The notes below the pieces were generated by a model, which saw nothing but the letters and a program-made list of their open reading frames with translations, was not told the DNA's origin and did not search any database. Source: CAYWKU01 sp964459325 (GTDB lineage: Bacteria > RBG-13-61-14 > CAYWKU01). From it: a DNA stretch of 64,000 bases. Shown in pieces: positions 36,042-44,939 of the stretch. Each line of letters opens with the position of its first letter. Within the stretch, counting starts at the first letter, position 1. The stretch is from contig CAYWKU010000005.1 of assembly GCA_964459325.1 (NCBI GenBank), forward strand, positions 1 to 64,000, in the 5' to 3' direction. Made by a program: the position numbers and the translations under genes.

Positions 36042-36998
36042 ATGGACACTAAAATATTGCCGGAGGACCTGTTCGGGACTTCTTCCTCCTCCAATAAAGG
36101 GGAGAAAGGACAGAAGTCGAAGTCCACCCCCAAATCGAAAAAGAAATCGACCTCAAGCGGCGCTTCCCGGAAGGTATCAAAGGCCAAATCGAGCGCATCC
36201 GCCAAAAAAGGCGCGGTCCAATCCAAAAAAAGCGCCACAAAACCGAAAACCGGGAAGAAAAAAACCGCCGCCCGAAAGCCTTCAAGTGGCGCCTCTGCGA
36301 CACAGCGGAAGAAAACCGCTCCCGGAGAAGCTCAAACGAAAAAGAAGGCTCAGCCGTCCTCCGGGAAGAAAACAGCCGCTAAGGCCCCGCGCCCCAAAGC
36401 CGTTACCCGACAACAGAAGGCCAAAAAGGCCGAACCGGAACAAGCTCCGAAAGAAAAAGTGAAGAAAGAAACCGGGCCCGGAGAAGGCGTAAAGAGACCC
36501 GCCCCCGACCTTACTTTGCGGGGGGAGTTCCCGTGGGAGCATCCCACCCACGAAGAGCCGCGGGTGCCCTGCCCGGCATGCAGGGAGCCGGTATATCCCG
36601 ACTCGACGGTATGTATATATTGCGGCGCTATGTACATGCAGTGTCCTCATTGCCGGGAAAGTGCAGCCGCCTTGTACAATCCCAAAATGGCCACCGAACA
36701 GAGGCTGAACAGGATATTCAAGCAGTACACCCTGTTCAGCATTGCGCTGCCTTCAATGCCCATGCAGGACATAATGGATTGCTCCAACTGCAAAAAGCAC
36801 CTCATTTTGTGCGAATCGTGCAGGCGCCCCCTGAAAGTAAACGAGGAAAAATGCCCCGAGTGCGGTCATCCCGTCCGAAAGACCAAGCTGCTCATGAATC
36901 CGCTGGCCGTGTTCGAGGCTCTGTTCAGAAAACCCGACCTGAGCAAATCCGTTCAACGCGCCGTCGAGGACCTGCTCAGGTCGATGAGTGAATGGTAA
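36042..36998 (+). CDS. Histone-H1-like basic protein with zinc ribbons
   Basis: 318 residues in two parts. Residues 12-160 are a low-complexity Lys/Ala/Ser/Thr/Pro tail (KKKTAARKPSSGAS and similar), like histone H1 or AlgP-type proteins, and should bind DNA or polyanions without fixed structure. Residues 180-290 hold six CxxC pairs (CPAC, CIYC, CPHC, CSNC, CESC, CPEC), enough for three zinc ribbons. The C-terminus (LSKSVQRAVEDLLRSM) is a helix. Function unknown. Being tightly coupled to a ParA without ParB, it is a candidate for the DNA-binding or cargo partner of that ATPase. Confidence 0.7.
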   Translation: MDTKILPEDLFGTSSSSNKGEKGQKSKSTPKSKKKSTSSGASRKVSKAKSSASAKKGAVQSKKSATKPKTGKKKTAARKPSSGASATQRKKTAPGEAQTKKKAQPSSGKKTAAKAPRPKAVTRQQKAKKAEPEQAPKEKVKKETGPGEGVKRPAPDLTLRGEFPWEHPTHEEPRVPCPACREPVYPDSTVCIYCGAMYMQCPHCRESAAALYNPKMATEQRLNRIFKQYTLFSIALPSMPMQDIMDCSNCKKHLILCESCRRPLKVNEEKCPECGHPVRKTKLLMNPLAVFEALFRKPDLSKSVQRAVEDLLRSMSEW

Positions 36999-37011
36999 CA
37001 GTCCGGGAGAA

Positions 37012-37908
37012 ATGGAATATATTTTCTATGCCGATCGCTCCTCTTTTTCGGAATCGCAGATTGACGATTTATGCCGTATTGTTGAAAACATCGAATCCGC
37101 TGAAAAAGAAGGTAAAGTAGAGAAAGTACGGGACATTCCCGAGAAGGGAAGGAGCAACTGGCGCGCAACTTTGCCGGGTGGCGCGTGTGTATTTATAAAA
37201 AGACAGACAGTCGGAAATACGGTCAAGTGGAGTGGGCGAAGCAGGAAAAAACACCCGTTTGAACAGGAAGCGAAAGATTATATGAAACTCGCCGGCAACA
37301 ACCGGCTGGAAGTGCCGTTGCCTTTGTTTGCAGCTTTCGACCCCGACCGTTATCGTCCCGAAAGTGTTTTCATGGTCTCGAAAGCCCTTGAGGGGTATAC
37401 GCCGCTGGTGTTATTGCTAGAAAATCAGCGCAGTAAACGAACCGTTCTTCCACTTCAGTTAACTGAAGAATTTCCCGTTATCATGGCGAGATTCTTGGTC
37501 GATTTACATGAAATGGGATTCTATTACCGCGAGTTGCATGGAAGGCATGTTTTTTTAAAGGAGGAAGACGGTGTCTGGAAATGGGCTCTGGTCGACCTGG
37601 AAGGCTCAATATTCAGGAAACCCCTACAACGATGGTACAAAATACGCAACCTCTACCGGGCCGAAAAGTATATACTAAAAAACTATTCTTCGGAAGCACG
37701 CCAAAAGTTTCTGGAGGAATACTGTAAACTGGCTTATCCCGGCGAAAACTCAGCAGGCTTCGTCAGTGATGTTCTGCGCTATATCTCGCTTAAGGAAAAA
37801 AACAGCGCTTTGACTGCCAAATCGCACAAAACCTTCCACGACAGATTACAACTGTTACTTCATCGTTGCCAATCGGCTCTTTTAAGAATCAAGCTTGCCC
37901 GGCATTAA
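37012..37908 (+). CDS. Kdo/WaaP-type lipopolysaccharide kinase-like protein
   Basis: 298 residues from the ATG at 37012 (GGGAG just before it); a GTG at 36988 inside the previous gene would add eight. The fold is that of small-molecule kinases of the Kdo/WaaP group: a glycine/lysine N-lobe (FIKRQTVGNTVKW, with Lys as the likely ATP contact), then LVDLHEMGFYYRELHGRHVFL as the catalytic-loop region and WALVDLEGSIF with the metal-binding Asp. It likely phosphorylates a sugar of LPS or another glycolipid at the inner membrane. Its place behind parA and the zinc-ribbon gene is unexplained. Confidence 0.65.
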   Translation: MEYIFYADRSSFSESQIDDLCRIVENIESAEKEGKVEKVRDIPEKGRSNWRATLPGGACVFIKRQTVGNTVKWSGRSRKKHPFEQEAKDYMKLAGNNRLEVPLPLFAAFDPDRYRPESVFMVSKALEGYTPLVLLLENQRSKRTVLPLQLTEEFPVIMARFLVDLHEMGFYYRELHGRHVFLKEEDGVWKWALVDLEGSIFRKPLQRWYKIRNLYRAEKYILKNYSSEARQKFLEEYCKLAYPGENSAGFVSDVLRYISLKEKNSALTAKSHKTFHDRLQLLLHRCQSALLRIKLARH

Positions 37909-37916
37909 CCGTTTTT

Positions 37917-39119
37917 CTACAAATCGTACTCCGGATTTTCCGGGTCGAAGTCCTTGTCCGTAAGGTCTGTGTTCAGCTTGATATTCAGATATGTGTATCT
38001 TTCGAGTAACTGGTTGTCCCAGCCGTAGACTTCCGCCTTTATTTCCATGCTTCTGGTGTAGTCTATGTAGTGTCTGAGCTTGTGGCAGTAGTAGTCCACG
38101 TTGGGGTTTTTCTGCTGTATGCTTTCCATTACGTACACGTTATGTCCGCCGAGCTTTTGAATGCCGTAGTTCTTTCGCGTGAGGTCGCCGGTTTTGTGGG
38201 ATTTTTGCCAGTCCGTTTTAATCATGCCCAACAGATACCGCATCCCCACTTCCTGGACCGTATGATTGGTGCCGCGCATGGCCAGTGAGCTGTTCAGGTT
38301 TATCCAGACGGGTATAACTCCGAGCAAACCGGCTTCCCTCACTCGTATCTTTTCCTTTTCAAGGTTTTCGTTGTAAATAAGCTCCCGGCCTTTGAACGGC
38401 CCCGCAAGCCACTTCATGTAAACTCCCTTGGGGTTTTCCCGATATTTCAGGTGAATCGTCTCCTCGCCCTGCAGCTCGCCGTCTATTCGCTCCTGCTTGA
38501 GGAACTTGCACTCGTAGTTTTTGATGTATTTGTCGTAATACCTCAAACCCATCTCCAACAGCACCCAGTCGGGCGTATTATCCAGGATTATTTTGTCCTT
38601 GTTGGTGGGAATCGAGGAAAACATGGTCTTTAGCCCGTCGTTATCCAGAAACAGGGAAAGCGAGGCCATCTCTTTAGCGGACATGCTTTCCATGGTGGCG
38701 GTGATTTGCTCGGGGGTGGTTTCGTTTATGATGATGCTCATAATTTCCGGGAAATGCTTTTTCAAATCACCCGGCCCCGCTTTTCCCCTGACCGCTTCGT
38801 AACGGCTTTCGAAAAACTCCTGTTTTTCCTCGGGCAAGTCGGCGGTAAGCTTTTCCCAATGCTCTTTAGTGTAGTAGTTGGCAAGCGCCGCGAGTTGCTC
38901 TTCGCTCATTTTATTGTGAATGGTTTTAAGTTGGTCGAGGGAAGCTTGTTCCGCGTCCGAGTGAAACAGCTTTTCGAATACCTTGTCGAATCCCGGCAGC
39001 TTGCCCATCAGCTTTGAGTTTATTCCCCCTGCGGAAGCGGTAAGCACCCCGGTAAGGAGCAGTGCAATCACCGCCGTTGCCGGTTTCCACGAGAACCTTT
39101 TTGGATGAAGACGATTCAT
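37917..39119 (-). CDS. Exported DUF1571 family protein
   Basis: 400 residues with a signal peptide (hydrophobic 14-30, likely cut after ASA). The middle (about 35-190) is helical. The C-terminal part matches DUF1571: YECKFLKQERIDG, ETIHLKYRENPKGVYMKWL, GRELIYN, MRGTNHTVQEVGMRYLLG and the closing DKDFDPENPEYDL. The pattern suggests a LolA/LolB-like beta fold that could bind a lipid in the periplasm, but no function is established. Alone in its transcript, with a good promoter. Confidence 0.75.
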   Translation of the reverse strand: MNRLHPKRFSWKPATAVIALLLTGVLTASAGGINSKLMGKLPGFDKVFEKLFHSDAEQASLDQLKTIHNKMSEEQLAALANYYTKEHWEKLTADLPEEKQEFFESRYEAVRGKAGPGDLKKHFPEIMSIIINETTPEQITATMESMSAKEMASLSLFLDNDGLKTMFSSIPTNKDKIILDNTPDWVLLEMGLRYYDKYIKNYECKFLKQERIDGELQGEETIHLKYRENPKGVYMKWLAGPFKGRELIYNENLEKEKIRVREAGLLGVIPVWINLNSSLAMRGTNHTVQEVGMRYLLGMIKTDWQKSHKTGDLTRKNYGIQKLGGHNVYVMESIQQKNPNVDYYCHKLRHYIDYTRSMEIKAEVYGWDNQLLERYTYLNIKLNTDLTDKDFDPENPEYDL

Positions 39120-39150
39120 TTTAAAACCCCCTCACTTTTGGTTTAAGCAG

Positions 39151-39179
39151 AGTTTAAGAAAAATTCATACATTGGTCAA
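39151..39179 (-). promoter_or_regulatory. Predicted promoter of the DUF1571 gene
   Basis: Minus strand TTGACC (39179-39174), 17-base spacer, TAAACT (39156-39151), about 32 bases before the ATG at 39119. Confidence 0.5.
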
Positions 39180-39232
39180 GGCTTATTTACGGTGTCCGAT
39201 TCGCTCCCTCAGTTTTACCATCCCCAGTTGCA

Positions 39233-39261
39233 TTGAATAGTACAGCCTCGGGTGATATTAT
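39233..39261 (+). promoter_or_regulatory. Predicted promoter of gltX
   Basis: TTGAAT (39233-39238), 17-base spacer, TATTAT (39256-39261), about 44 bases before the TTG start of gltX. GGGAGGT at 39294-39300 is the ribosome binding site. Confidence 0.55.
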
Positions 39262-39304
39262 TTAACCTTAAATTAAGGAAATTTTACGGTTAAGGGAGGT
39301 TTAA

Positions 39305-40711
39305 TTGACGGAAGTCAGATGCAGATTCGCCCCCAGTCCAACGGGGCATCTTCACATCGGCGGCGCCCGAACGGCCCTTTTCTGCTTCCTTTATGCAAAG
39401 CGCCACAGCGGGAAGTTCATACTGCGGATAGACGATACCGACCGCGAGAGAAGCACAAAGGAGATGGAGGAGGCTATACTGAACGGTCTAAAATGGCTTG
39501 GCCTTCAGTGGGATGAAGGCCCTTACTATCAGTCCCGGCGAATGGACGTATACGAAAACGCCATAAATAAACTATGGGAAAGCGGGCATTTGTACCGCTG
39601 CAACTGTTCATCCGAAGTTCTGGAAGAAAAGCGCAAGGCCGCCCTGGCGGAGGGGAGAAAGCCCCGTTACGACGGCGCCTGCCGCGACCGTACCGACATC
39701 TCCCCGGACGAGCCGCACGTGCTTCGGTTCAGGTCGCCCCAAGCCGGGGAAACCGTTATCGAGGACGGCATCCAGGGGAAGGTCACATTTCCAAACGCGG
39801 AGCTGGACGACCTGATACTGCGTCGCACCGACGGCTCCTTCACATACAACTTCACAACCGTGGTTGACGATGTAGACCTCCGAATCACACACGTAATCCG
39901 GGGAGTTGACCACCTGAATAACACTCATCGCCAGGCGCCCATTTTCAAGGCACTCGGCTCCGAGCCGCCCGTGTTCGCTCACATGGCCCTGACCCTCGGG
40001 CCGGACAAGACAAAACTTTCCAAGCGCCACGGGGACACGGCGTTGTTGGCTTACAGGGATAAAGGTTACCTTCCCGAGGCGATGGTTAACTACATGGTTC
40101 GTCTCGGCTGGGGGCACGGCGACCGGGAAATTTTTACCATGCAGGAACTTATCGAACTCTTTGACCTTGACGGTTGCACAAAGTCCCCCGGCGTTTTCGA
40201 CATCCGGAAATTGAACTGGGTGGACGAACAGCACATGCAGAAGCGGGACCCTGCCGAGCTGGCCGAGTTGATGGCGCCTTTCCTGAAAAAGCACGGTATT
40301 GAAATCGAGCAAGGCGACCCCCGCCTGCCGCATATAGTTGAAACCCTCCAGGCGCGGAGCAATACGCTCGACCGGATGGCCGAATCCGCCCGCATTTATT
40401 TCTTCGCGCCCGGTGAGTATGACGAAAAGGCCGCGAAAAAGTTTTTAAAGAAAGATGCGGCGGAAGTTCTGCGGGCCGTGCAAAGCAAGCTCCCCGAAAG
40501 CGAGCTGGATAAGGAAGTGGCGATTACCATTGTGAGGGGTGTGGCCGGGGAAATGGGAGTAAAGCTGGGCGCAGTGGCTCAGCCCATACGGGTGGCCCTT
40601 ACCGGCTCTTCCGCCAGCCCGCCGATAGACGACGTTATGAGCATACTGGGGCCGGACGAAATAAAAGCCCGGTTTGAAAAAGCTATTGATTTCATTAAGA
40701 AAAGTGACTGA
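39305..40711 (+). CDS. gltX: Glutamyl-tRNA synthetase
   Basis: 468-residue class I synthetase, normal length. HIGH region PSPTGHLHIGGARTAL at 9-24, the acceptor-binding domain with FRSPQAGETVIEDGIQG, and the KMSKS-type loop KTKLSKRHGDTA near 240. The anticodon-binding helical domain forms the C-terminal third. TTG start with a strong ribosome binding site five bases upstream. Whether it charges tRNA-Gln as well (non-discriminating) cannot be seen. The stop overlaps a possible ATG of the following SRPBCC gene. Confidence 0.95.
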   Translation: MTEVRCRFAPSPTGHLHIGGARTALFCFLYAKRHSGKFILRIDDTDRERSTKEMEEAILNGLKWLGLQWDEGPYYQSRRMDVYENAINKLWESGHLYRCNCSSEVLEEKRKAALAEGRKPRYDGACRDRTDISPDEPHVLRFRSPQAGETVIEDGIQGKVTFPNAELDDLILRRTDGSFTYNFTTVVDDVDLRITHVIRGVDHLNNTHRQAPIFKALGSEPPVFAHMALTLGPDKTKLSKRHGDTALLAYRDKGYLPEAMVNYMVRLGWGHGDREIFTMQELIELFDLDGCTKSPGVFDIRKLNWVDEQHMQKRDPAELAELMAPFLKKHGIEIEQGDPRLPHIVETLQARSNTLDRMAESARIYFFAPGEYDEKAAKKFLKKDAAEVLRAVQSKLPESELDKEVAITIVRGVAGEMGVKLGAVAQPIRVALTGSSASPPIDDVMSILGPDEIKARFEKAIDFIKKSD

Positions 40712-40758
40712 TGTTAAATGAAACAATATGGGAACAGCCAAAGAAAGGGGGAAACAAG

Positions 40759-42126
40759 GTGAGCCTGAAGTTTTTCAGAAACGTTGGAAAGGTAATGTTG
40801 GTAACGGCGGCGATTTTAATAACTGTACTCGCCGGCGCTTACGTTGCTAGTGCGGACAAGGAAGAAAAGAAGGAAAAATACACGGTTGACGAAATGCCCG
40901 AGGTTATGGGGGCGACGTGGGAGGAAGATGTAATCGGAAACGCCGACCCCGAGGATATCCTCGCTCTCCTCAAGCGCGGGCAACTGGTAATTGTAGACGA
41001 ACACACAAAGGAGACGAAATGGCTGGTTACCGGCGGGATGCTGGCAAACGCCCGTCCGGAAACCTGCTTTAAAGTTATAACTGACATAGAGAATTACAAT
41101 AAATTCATGCCCATGACCGAAAACGCTCACGCCACCGAGCTCGGCCCCAACATCGTAAAATTCGGCTTTACGCTTAAACTGAAAATCGTAAAGGGTATAC
41201 CCGCCATACCGATAGATTACTCCGTACTTCACTATCACAGGCCGCCCTTGAGGTCGGACTGGACTCACTACAGCGGCAGATTCGAGCGTAATGACGGGTT
41301 TTACCAGTTCGTGCCGGTGGAAGGGAACCGCACCATGATTTTCTATACCATTTACAGCCTGCCCCGGCTGCCTATAGCCACCAGCCTCTTCAAAAAGGAC
41401 CCCAATCTCGAATTGACCACGAATATGAGCACGGCGGTCATGGTAACCCGCGCCCTCAAAGACCGCGCGGAAAAAATCGAAGGCCGAAAACCCTTCCGAC
41501 CCGGCAAGAAGCAGGGAAACGTGGTCAAAGCACTGGCGAACGACCCTGAGACGGTGAATCTGCTTCTGGACAGGGGCGGAATCATACTGATAGAAGACGG
41601 GCCCCCGATGTATGCCACAACTGCGGTGGCAATCGATACTTCGCCGGGACGCGCTTTCAGCGTGATAACAGAATTCGAGGATTACCCGTGTTACCAATCC
41701 CAGGTGAAAAAGGCGGAAACTCTCGAAAAATCACCGAAATCGGCCCGCGCAAAATTTAAAATGGTTATCGACTATGCCATACTGAACATACCCCTGAAGT
41801 ACAAGTTGAATTACAACCTTAATCCGCCCGGCCTGATTGAATACGAGTGGGCCGACGGAGACGTGCCGAGCCAGAAGGGCAGTTGGAATTTTGTACCGCT
41901 GGCCGAAGGCAGGAAAACCCTTTTGATATTGCGCCAGAGCGAAGATTTGAAGGCGTTGCCCGGTTTAATGGGGAAAGCGCTGAAAATATCCATAAACGGC
42001 CAACCCAGCCTGGAACCCGCCATAATGGGCGGTCAGGCGCTCCTTATGGCGGGGAACGCGCGGGACTTTATCAACATGAGTTCCTCGAAAAGAAAAGCTC
42101 TGCTGAAAAAGTGCGAAAGGAATTAA
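40759..42126 (+). CDS. Exported protein with two SRPBCC/START-like domains
   Basis: 455 residues from the GTG at 40759, chosen because GGGGGA stands six to seven bases before it and a clean signal peptide then follows (SLKFFRNVGKVML... cut near ASA); an ATG at 40711 would add 16 residues. Two similar SRPBCC (polyketide cyclase/COQ10-like, START-like) domains follow, about 85-235 and 260-420. Each opens with a CFKVITDIENYNKFMP or AFSVITEFEDYPCYQSQ-type helix-loop. These folds bind lipids or other hydrophobic ligands. Related single-domain proteins occur at 55543-56823. Ligand unknown. Confidence 0.75.
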   Translation: MSLKFFRNVGKVMLVTAAILITVLAGAYVASADKEEKKEKYTVDEMPEVMGATWEEDVIGNADPEDILALLKRGQLVIVDEHTKETKWLVTGGMLANARPETCFKVITDIENYNKFMPMTENAHATELGPNIVKFGFTLKLKIVKGIPAIPIDYSVLHYHRPPLRSDWTHYSGRFERNDGFYQFVPVEGNRTMIFYTIYSLPRLPIATSLFKKDPNLELTTNMSTAVMVTRALKDRAEKIEGRKPFRPGKKQGNVVKALANDPETVNLLLDRGGIILIEDGPPMYATTAVAIDTSPGRAFSVITEFEDYPCYQSQVKKAETLEKSPKSARAKFKMVIDYAILNIPLKYKLNYNLNPPGLIEYEWADGDVPSQKGSWNFVPLAEGRKTLLILRQSEDLKALPGLMGKALKISINGQPSLEPAIMGGQALLMAGNARDFINMSSSKRKALLKKCERN

Positions 42127-42136
42127 TACGCTTTAA

Positions 42137-42916
42137 CTACTTGTTTTTAACCACAAAGGTCTGACCGTCTTCCACCACGTGAATGTTGTCTCGCGGAATG
42201 CGGTCGAGTTCCTTCACCAGCCGCCTGGAAAACTGGGGCTTCATGTGGGAAATATACACGGGAGTATTTCCGATGCCGGCTTCCAGCATTCCGTCCTCCA
42301 GCATGTCCGGCGTAAGGTGACCCGACAGGAGCGCCAGAGATTCCATGGCGTTAGGGAAACTCAACTCGGTGAGCAGGGCGCTGATTTTTTTGTCCATCAA
42401 TTTTATCTTCTTCCATACGCCCGGCGTAGGGCCCATATCACCGGTATAGAAGAGGGTGGATTTGCCGTCGTCGATAATAAATCCCACCGCCGGAACGGGA
42501 TGGTTGACTGGAATGGCCTCAACCGTGTAGGAACCTATTTTTACCTTTTTGCCCGCGCTGATAGTTCTATATTTAGCGATGGGCTTTTTGCCCTTTTTAA
42601 ACGGAACGGTAAAGTCCGGCCATATCTTCCCGTTGAGCAGGTCTTTTTTGATGATGTCCAGTACACGGTCTATACTGATGATTTCAATGGGTTTATTGTG
42701 CTTGCCCTGGACGGTGTCCAGAAGAAAAGCAAGGCTGTAAATATGGTCCAGATGCGAATGAGATATAAGGATGCGGTCTATGGCCAGTTGCTGCTTTTCG
42801 TTAAGCACGGAACACGCGCCGCCGACATCGAGAAGGGTATGGTCATCCAACAGGTAACTGGTGAGAGCATCGTCGGGAGTACGCCCGCCGCTGCTGCCTA
42901 GTGCTTTCACTTTCAT
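42137..42916 (-). CDS. Metallo-beta-lactamase-fold hydrolase, class II cyclic-nucleotide phosphodiesterase-like
   Basis: 259 residues from the ATG at 42916. Zinc motif ISHSHLDHI (HxHxDH) near residue 54, then PVNHPVPAVGF, FYTGDMGPT (bridging Asp) and ALLSGHLTPDML. The arrangement, with the opening GSSGGRTPDDALTSYLLDD, resembles class II cAMP phosphodiesterases more than glyoxalase II or RNase Z, but the substrate is unproven. Starts five bases after the zinc-ribbon gene and so is co-transcribed with it. Confidence 0.78.
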   Translation of the reverse strand: MKVKALGSSGGRTPDDALTSYLLDDHTLLDVGGACSVLNEKQQLAIDRILISHSHLDHIYSLAFLLDTVQGKHNKPIEIISIDRVLDIIKKDLLNGKIWPDFTVPFKKGKKPIAKYRTISAGKKVKIGSYTVEAIPVNHPVPAVGFIIDDGKSTLFYTGDMGPTPGVWKKIKLMDKKISALLTELSFPNAMESLALLSGHLTPDMLEDGMLEAGIGNTPVYISHMKPQFSRRLVKELDRIPRDNIHVVEDGQTFVVKNK

Positions 42917-42920
42917 TGCA

Positions 42921-44009
42921 TTAAAAACTCCATATTCCAAATATGTTTAAAATATAAGCCACTAACGCCAGCAACAGAACAATAGCCAGCACCAGCGGCG
43001 CCGGGCTTGTCTTCCCGGGTTCTTCTTGTTCTATGAACCGTTCTTCACTTTCGTTCGTCTTAGTAGCCTTCTCAGGCTTCTCCGACCTGGGTGGCGTAGC
43101 CGGGCCTTGTTCCGGCGGTTTTTCGGTAGCCGGAGCCTCTTCCGGGGAAGGGGGAGCGGGTTCAACTGAAAAGGGTTCGGAATCTCCCCCCGGCTTCTCC
43201 GGGGGCGCGGGTGTTTCTTCGGCCGCTGATTCCCATTCAGCCTCGGGTTCGGGGGGCGTCGGAGGCGGATATGCTGACTCTCCGGGTTTGATTGGAGGCG
43301 CCGAAGTCTTCGGTTCCGGTGAAGGAGGAGGTGTTGACGTTTCAGGCGCCGGGGGCTCAGAAGACGGCTCAGGTTTCTCGGGCGCTGCGGAGGGCGCCGG
43401 GGGTGTTGATTCGGAACTTTTTTCCGGGGGCGCTGCAGATGAGGTTGGTTTTGACTTTACCTGCGTGGCCTGGCGAGGTGCAGCGGGGGAAGTCCGGGGG
43501 GTTGCTGAAGAAGATTCAGGTTGACTCCCCCCTGTTTCCTCAAAAAAATCTTCAGGTTCTTTCTTAGGCGGGGTTTCCTGTTCTTCGTTCTGGGGCTCTT
43601 CAGCTCCCGCTTGTTCGTGAGGCAAAACTTGGGTTGAATACGCCTCAGGGGCATAGTCTCCGCCCGACAGCTCATCGAATGAAAAGTCCGAGCCGCCTCT
43701 TCCCAGGTCAATTTCCCTTTCAGCCGGGCCGCCGCCTTCTTCCGCCATCGGCATGAACCGGGCGGACTTTTCAGCCTCTATGTTGGCACACTGGTCACAC
43801 AGAGGCTGGTCTGTATCCAGACCCTGAGTGGCGGGCTGACCACAAACGGAGCAGGGGGTGAAATCTTCCCGGCGCTCCTCTTCTTCCGATTTTTTCCTCA
43901 CCACGAACACGTTTGAGCAGTTCGGGCAGGTGATTTTGGCGCCCTTCTCGGTGACCTTATTGGGGTCAATCTTGTATTTCTTTCCACATTTAGGGCACTT
44001 TACTACCAT
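42921..44009 (-). CDS. Zinc-ribbon protein with long Pro/Glu linker and C-terminal membrane anchor
   Basis: 362 residues from the ATG at 44009 (GAGGGTGAG upstream); the longer reading from a TTG at 44096 would start inside the promoter. N-terminal zinc ribbon VVKCPKCGKKYKI...ITCPNCSNVFVVRKK of the MJ0042/FHA-adjacent type, a second CxxC set (CSVCGQPA, CDQCANIE), then about 230 residues of low-complexity Pro/Glu/Ser, ending in one hydrophobic helix (LVLAIVLLLALVAYILNIF). This is a membrane-tethered cytoplasmic zinc finger; such proteins occur in Desulfobacterota and Myxococcota but their function is unknown. Confidence 0.72.
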   Translation of the reverse strand: MVVKCPKCGKKYKIDPNKVTEKGAKITCPNCSNVFVVRKKSEEEERREDFTPCSVCGQPATQGLDTDQPLCDQCANIEAEKSARFMPMAEEGGGPAEREIDLGRGGSDFSFDELSGGDYAPEAYSTQVLPHEQAGAEEPQNEEQETPPKKEPEDFFEETGGSQPESSSATPRTSPAAPRQATQVKSKPTSSAAPPEKSSESTPPAPSAAPEKPEPSSEPPAPETSTPPPSPEPKTSAPPIKPGESAYPPPTPPEPEAEWESAAEETPAPPEKPGGDSEPFSVEPAPPSPEEAPATEKPPEQGPATPPRSEKPEKATKTNESEERFIEQEEPGKTSPAPLVLAIVLLLALVAYILNIFGIWSF

Positions 44010-44067
44010 TTTTATCTCACCCTCATTATTGGGAGAATAGGGTATTGCTTCTACATGTTCCCAATTT

Positions 44068-44096
44068 ATGATAGAATAAATTCTCCTTCCCGTCAA
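44068..44096 (-). promoter_or_regulatory. Predicted promoter of the zinc-ribbon/MBL operon
   Basis: Minus strand TTGACG (44096-44091), 17-base spacer, TATCAT (44073-44068). The leader to the ATG at 44009 is about 50 bases. The TTG of the -35 box is also the first possible start of the long open frame, which argues for the downstream ATG. Confidence 0.6.
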
Positions 44097-44240
44097 ATAT
44101 TTTCATAAATCTGTGTTTAAAAATGCATAATTGCCCCTATTTATGAAGCTGATACATGTGTTGAAGTTGAATCAAAATTCACGTTCAGGCGTCAAAGAAT
44201 TAAACGGGTTGAATTAACCCGAAGCTTTTTCTAACATAGT

Positions 44241-44918
44241 TTGACCTTGAAAGTAACAGCTATAATACTCGCCAAAGACGAAGCCGAAACGATTGGCGAT
44301 GTTCTCGAAGGAGTTAAGCCTTACGTTGACAGTATTCTCGTGGTGGACGGCCACAGCTCCGACGGCACTGGTCAATTGGCCGGCCAGGCAGGAGCTGAAG
44401 TTATCTCGGACAATGGTCGGGGTAAAGGGGACGCCTACAAAGTGGCCTTTCAACACTCCGGGGAAGAAGGTGTGCTGGTCTTTCTGGATGGAGACGGCTC
44501 GCACGAGCCCGCCGATATCCCCAAGCTTGTGGAGCCAATCGCGCGGGGCGATGCCGATATGACCATAGCAAGCCGTATTAAAGCCGGCAGCGACGATGTC
44601 GACTCCAGCTTTTCCTGTTTTGTCAGAAACGTGGGGGGAATGTTTATCACCATGGTCATAAACCTGCGTTTCCGTTCTCAAATTACCGATGTTCTGAACG
44701 GATATCGGGCTTTGCGGGTGGAGGTGGCCCGCTCTCTGAATCCGGCCGCCGACGATTTCGATGTGGAGCACGAGATGATAATGAAAGCGCTGAAGCGGGG
44801 TTGGAAAGTTGTGGATGTTCCCAGCCACGAATACGCCAGGGCCGGAGGAAAATCGAAGCTTCCTACTTTCAGAAAAGCATATAAATTCTTCTGGCGGCTT
44901 TTTATAAACCTGTTTTAA
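44241..44918 (+). CDS. Family 2 glycosyltransferase, DPM1/DPG synthase-like
   Basis: 225 residues. Short GT2 enzyme: VTAIILAKDEAETIGDVL, VVDGHSSDGTG, FLDGDGSHEPADIPKL, ASRIKAGS, ITDVLNGYRALR and HEYARAGGKSK. The pattern is that of polyprenyl-phosphate mannose/glucose synthases without membrane helices, so it probably charges a lipid carrier with a sugar. Starts with TTG at 44241 or 44247; no ATG is available after the in-frame stop at 44232. A possible promoter TTGAAT-17-TAACAT (44209-44237) lies directly before it. First gene of a second envelope-glycan block. Confidence 0.82.
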   Translation: MTLKVTAIILAKDEAETIGDVLEGVKPYVDSILVVDGHSSDGTGQLAGQAGAEVISDNGRGKGDAYKVAFQHSGEEGVLVFLDGDGSHEPADIPKLVEPIARGDADMTIASRIKAGSDDVDSSFSCFVRNVGGMFITMVINLRFRSQITDVLNGYRALRVEVARSLNPAADDFDVEHEMIMKALKRGWKVVDVPSHEYARAGGKSKLPTFRKAYKFFWRLFINLF

Positions 44919-44939
44919 GCCCACTTTCGATTTTTTAAT

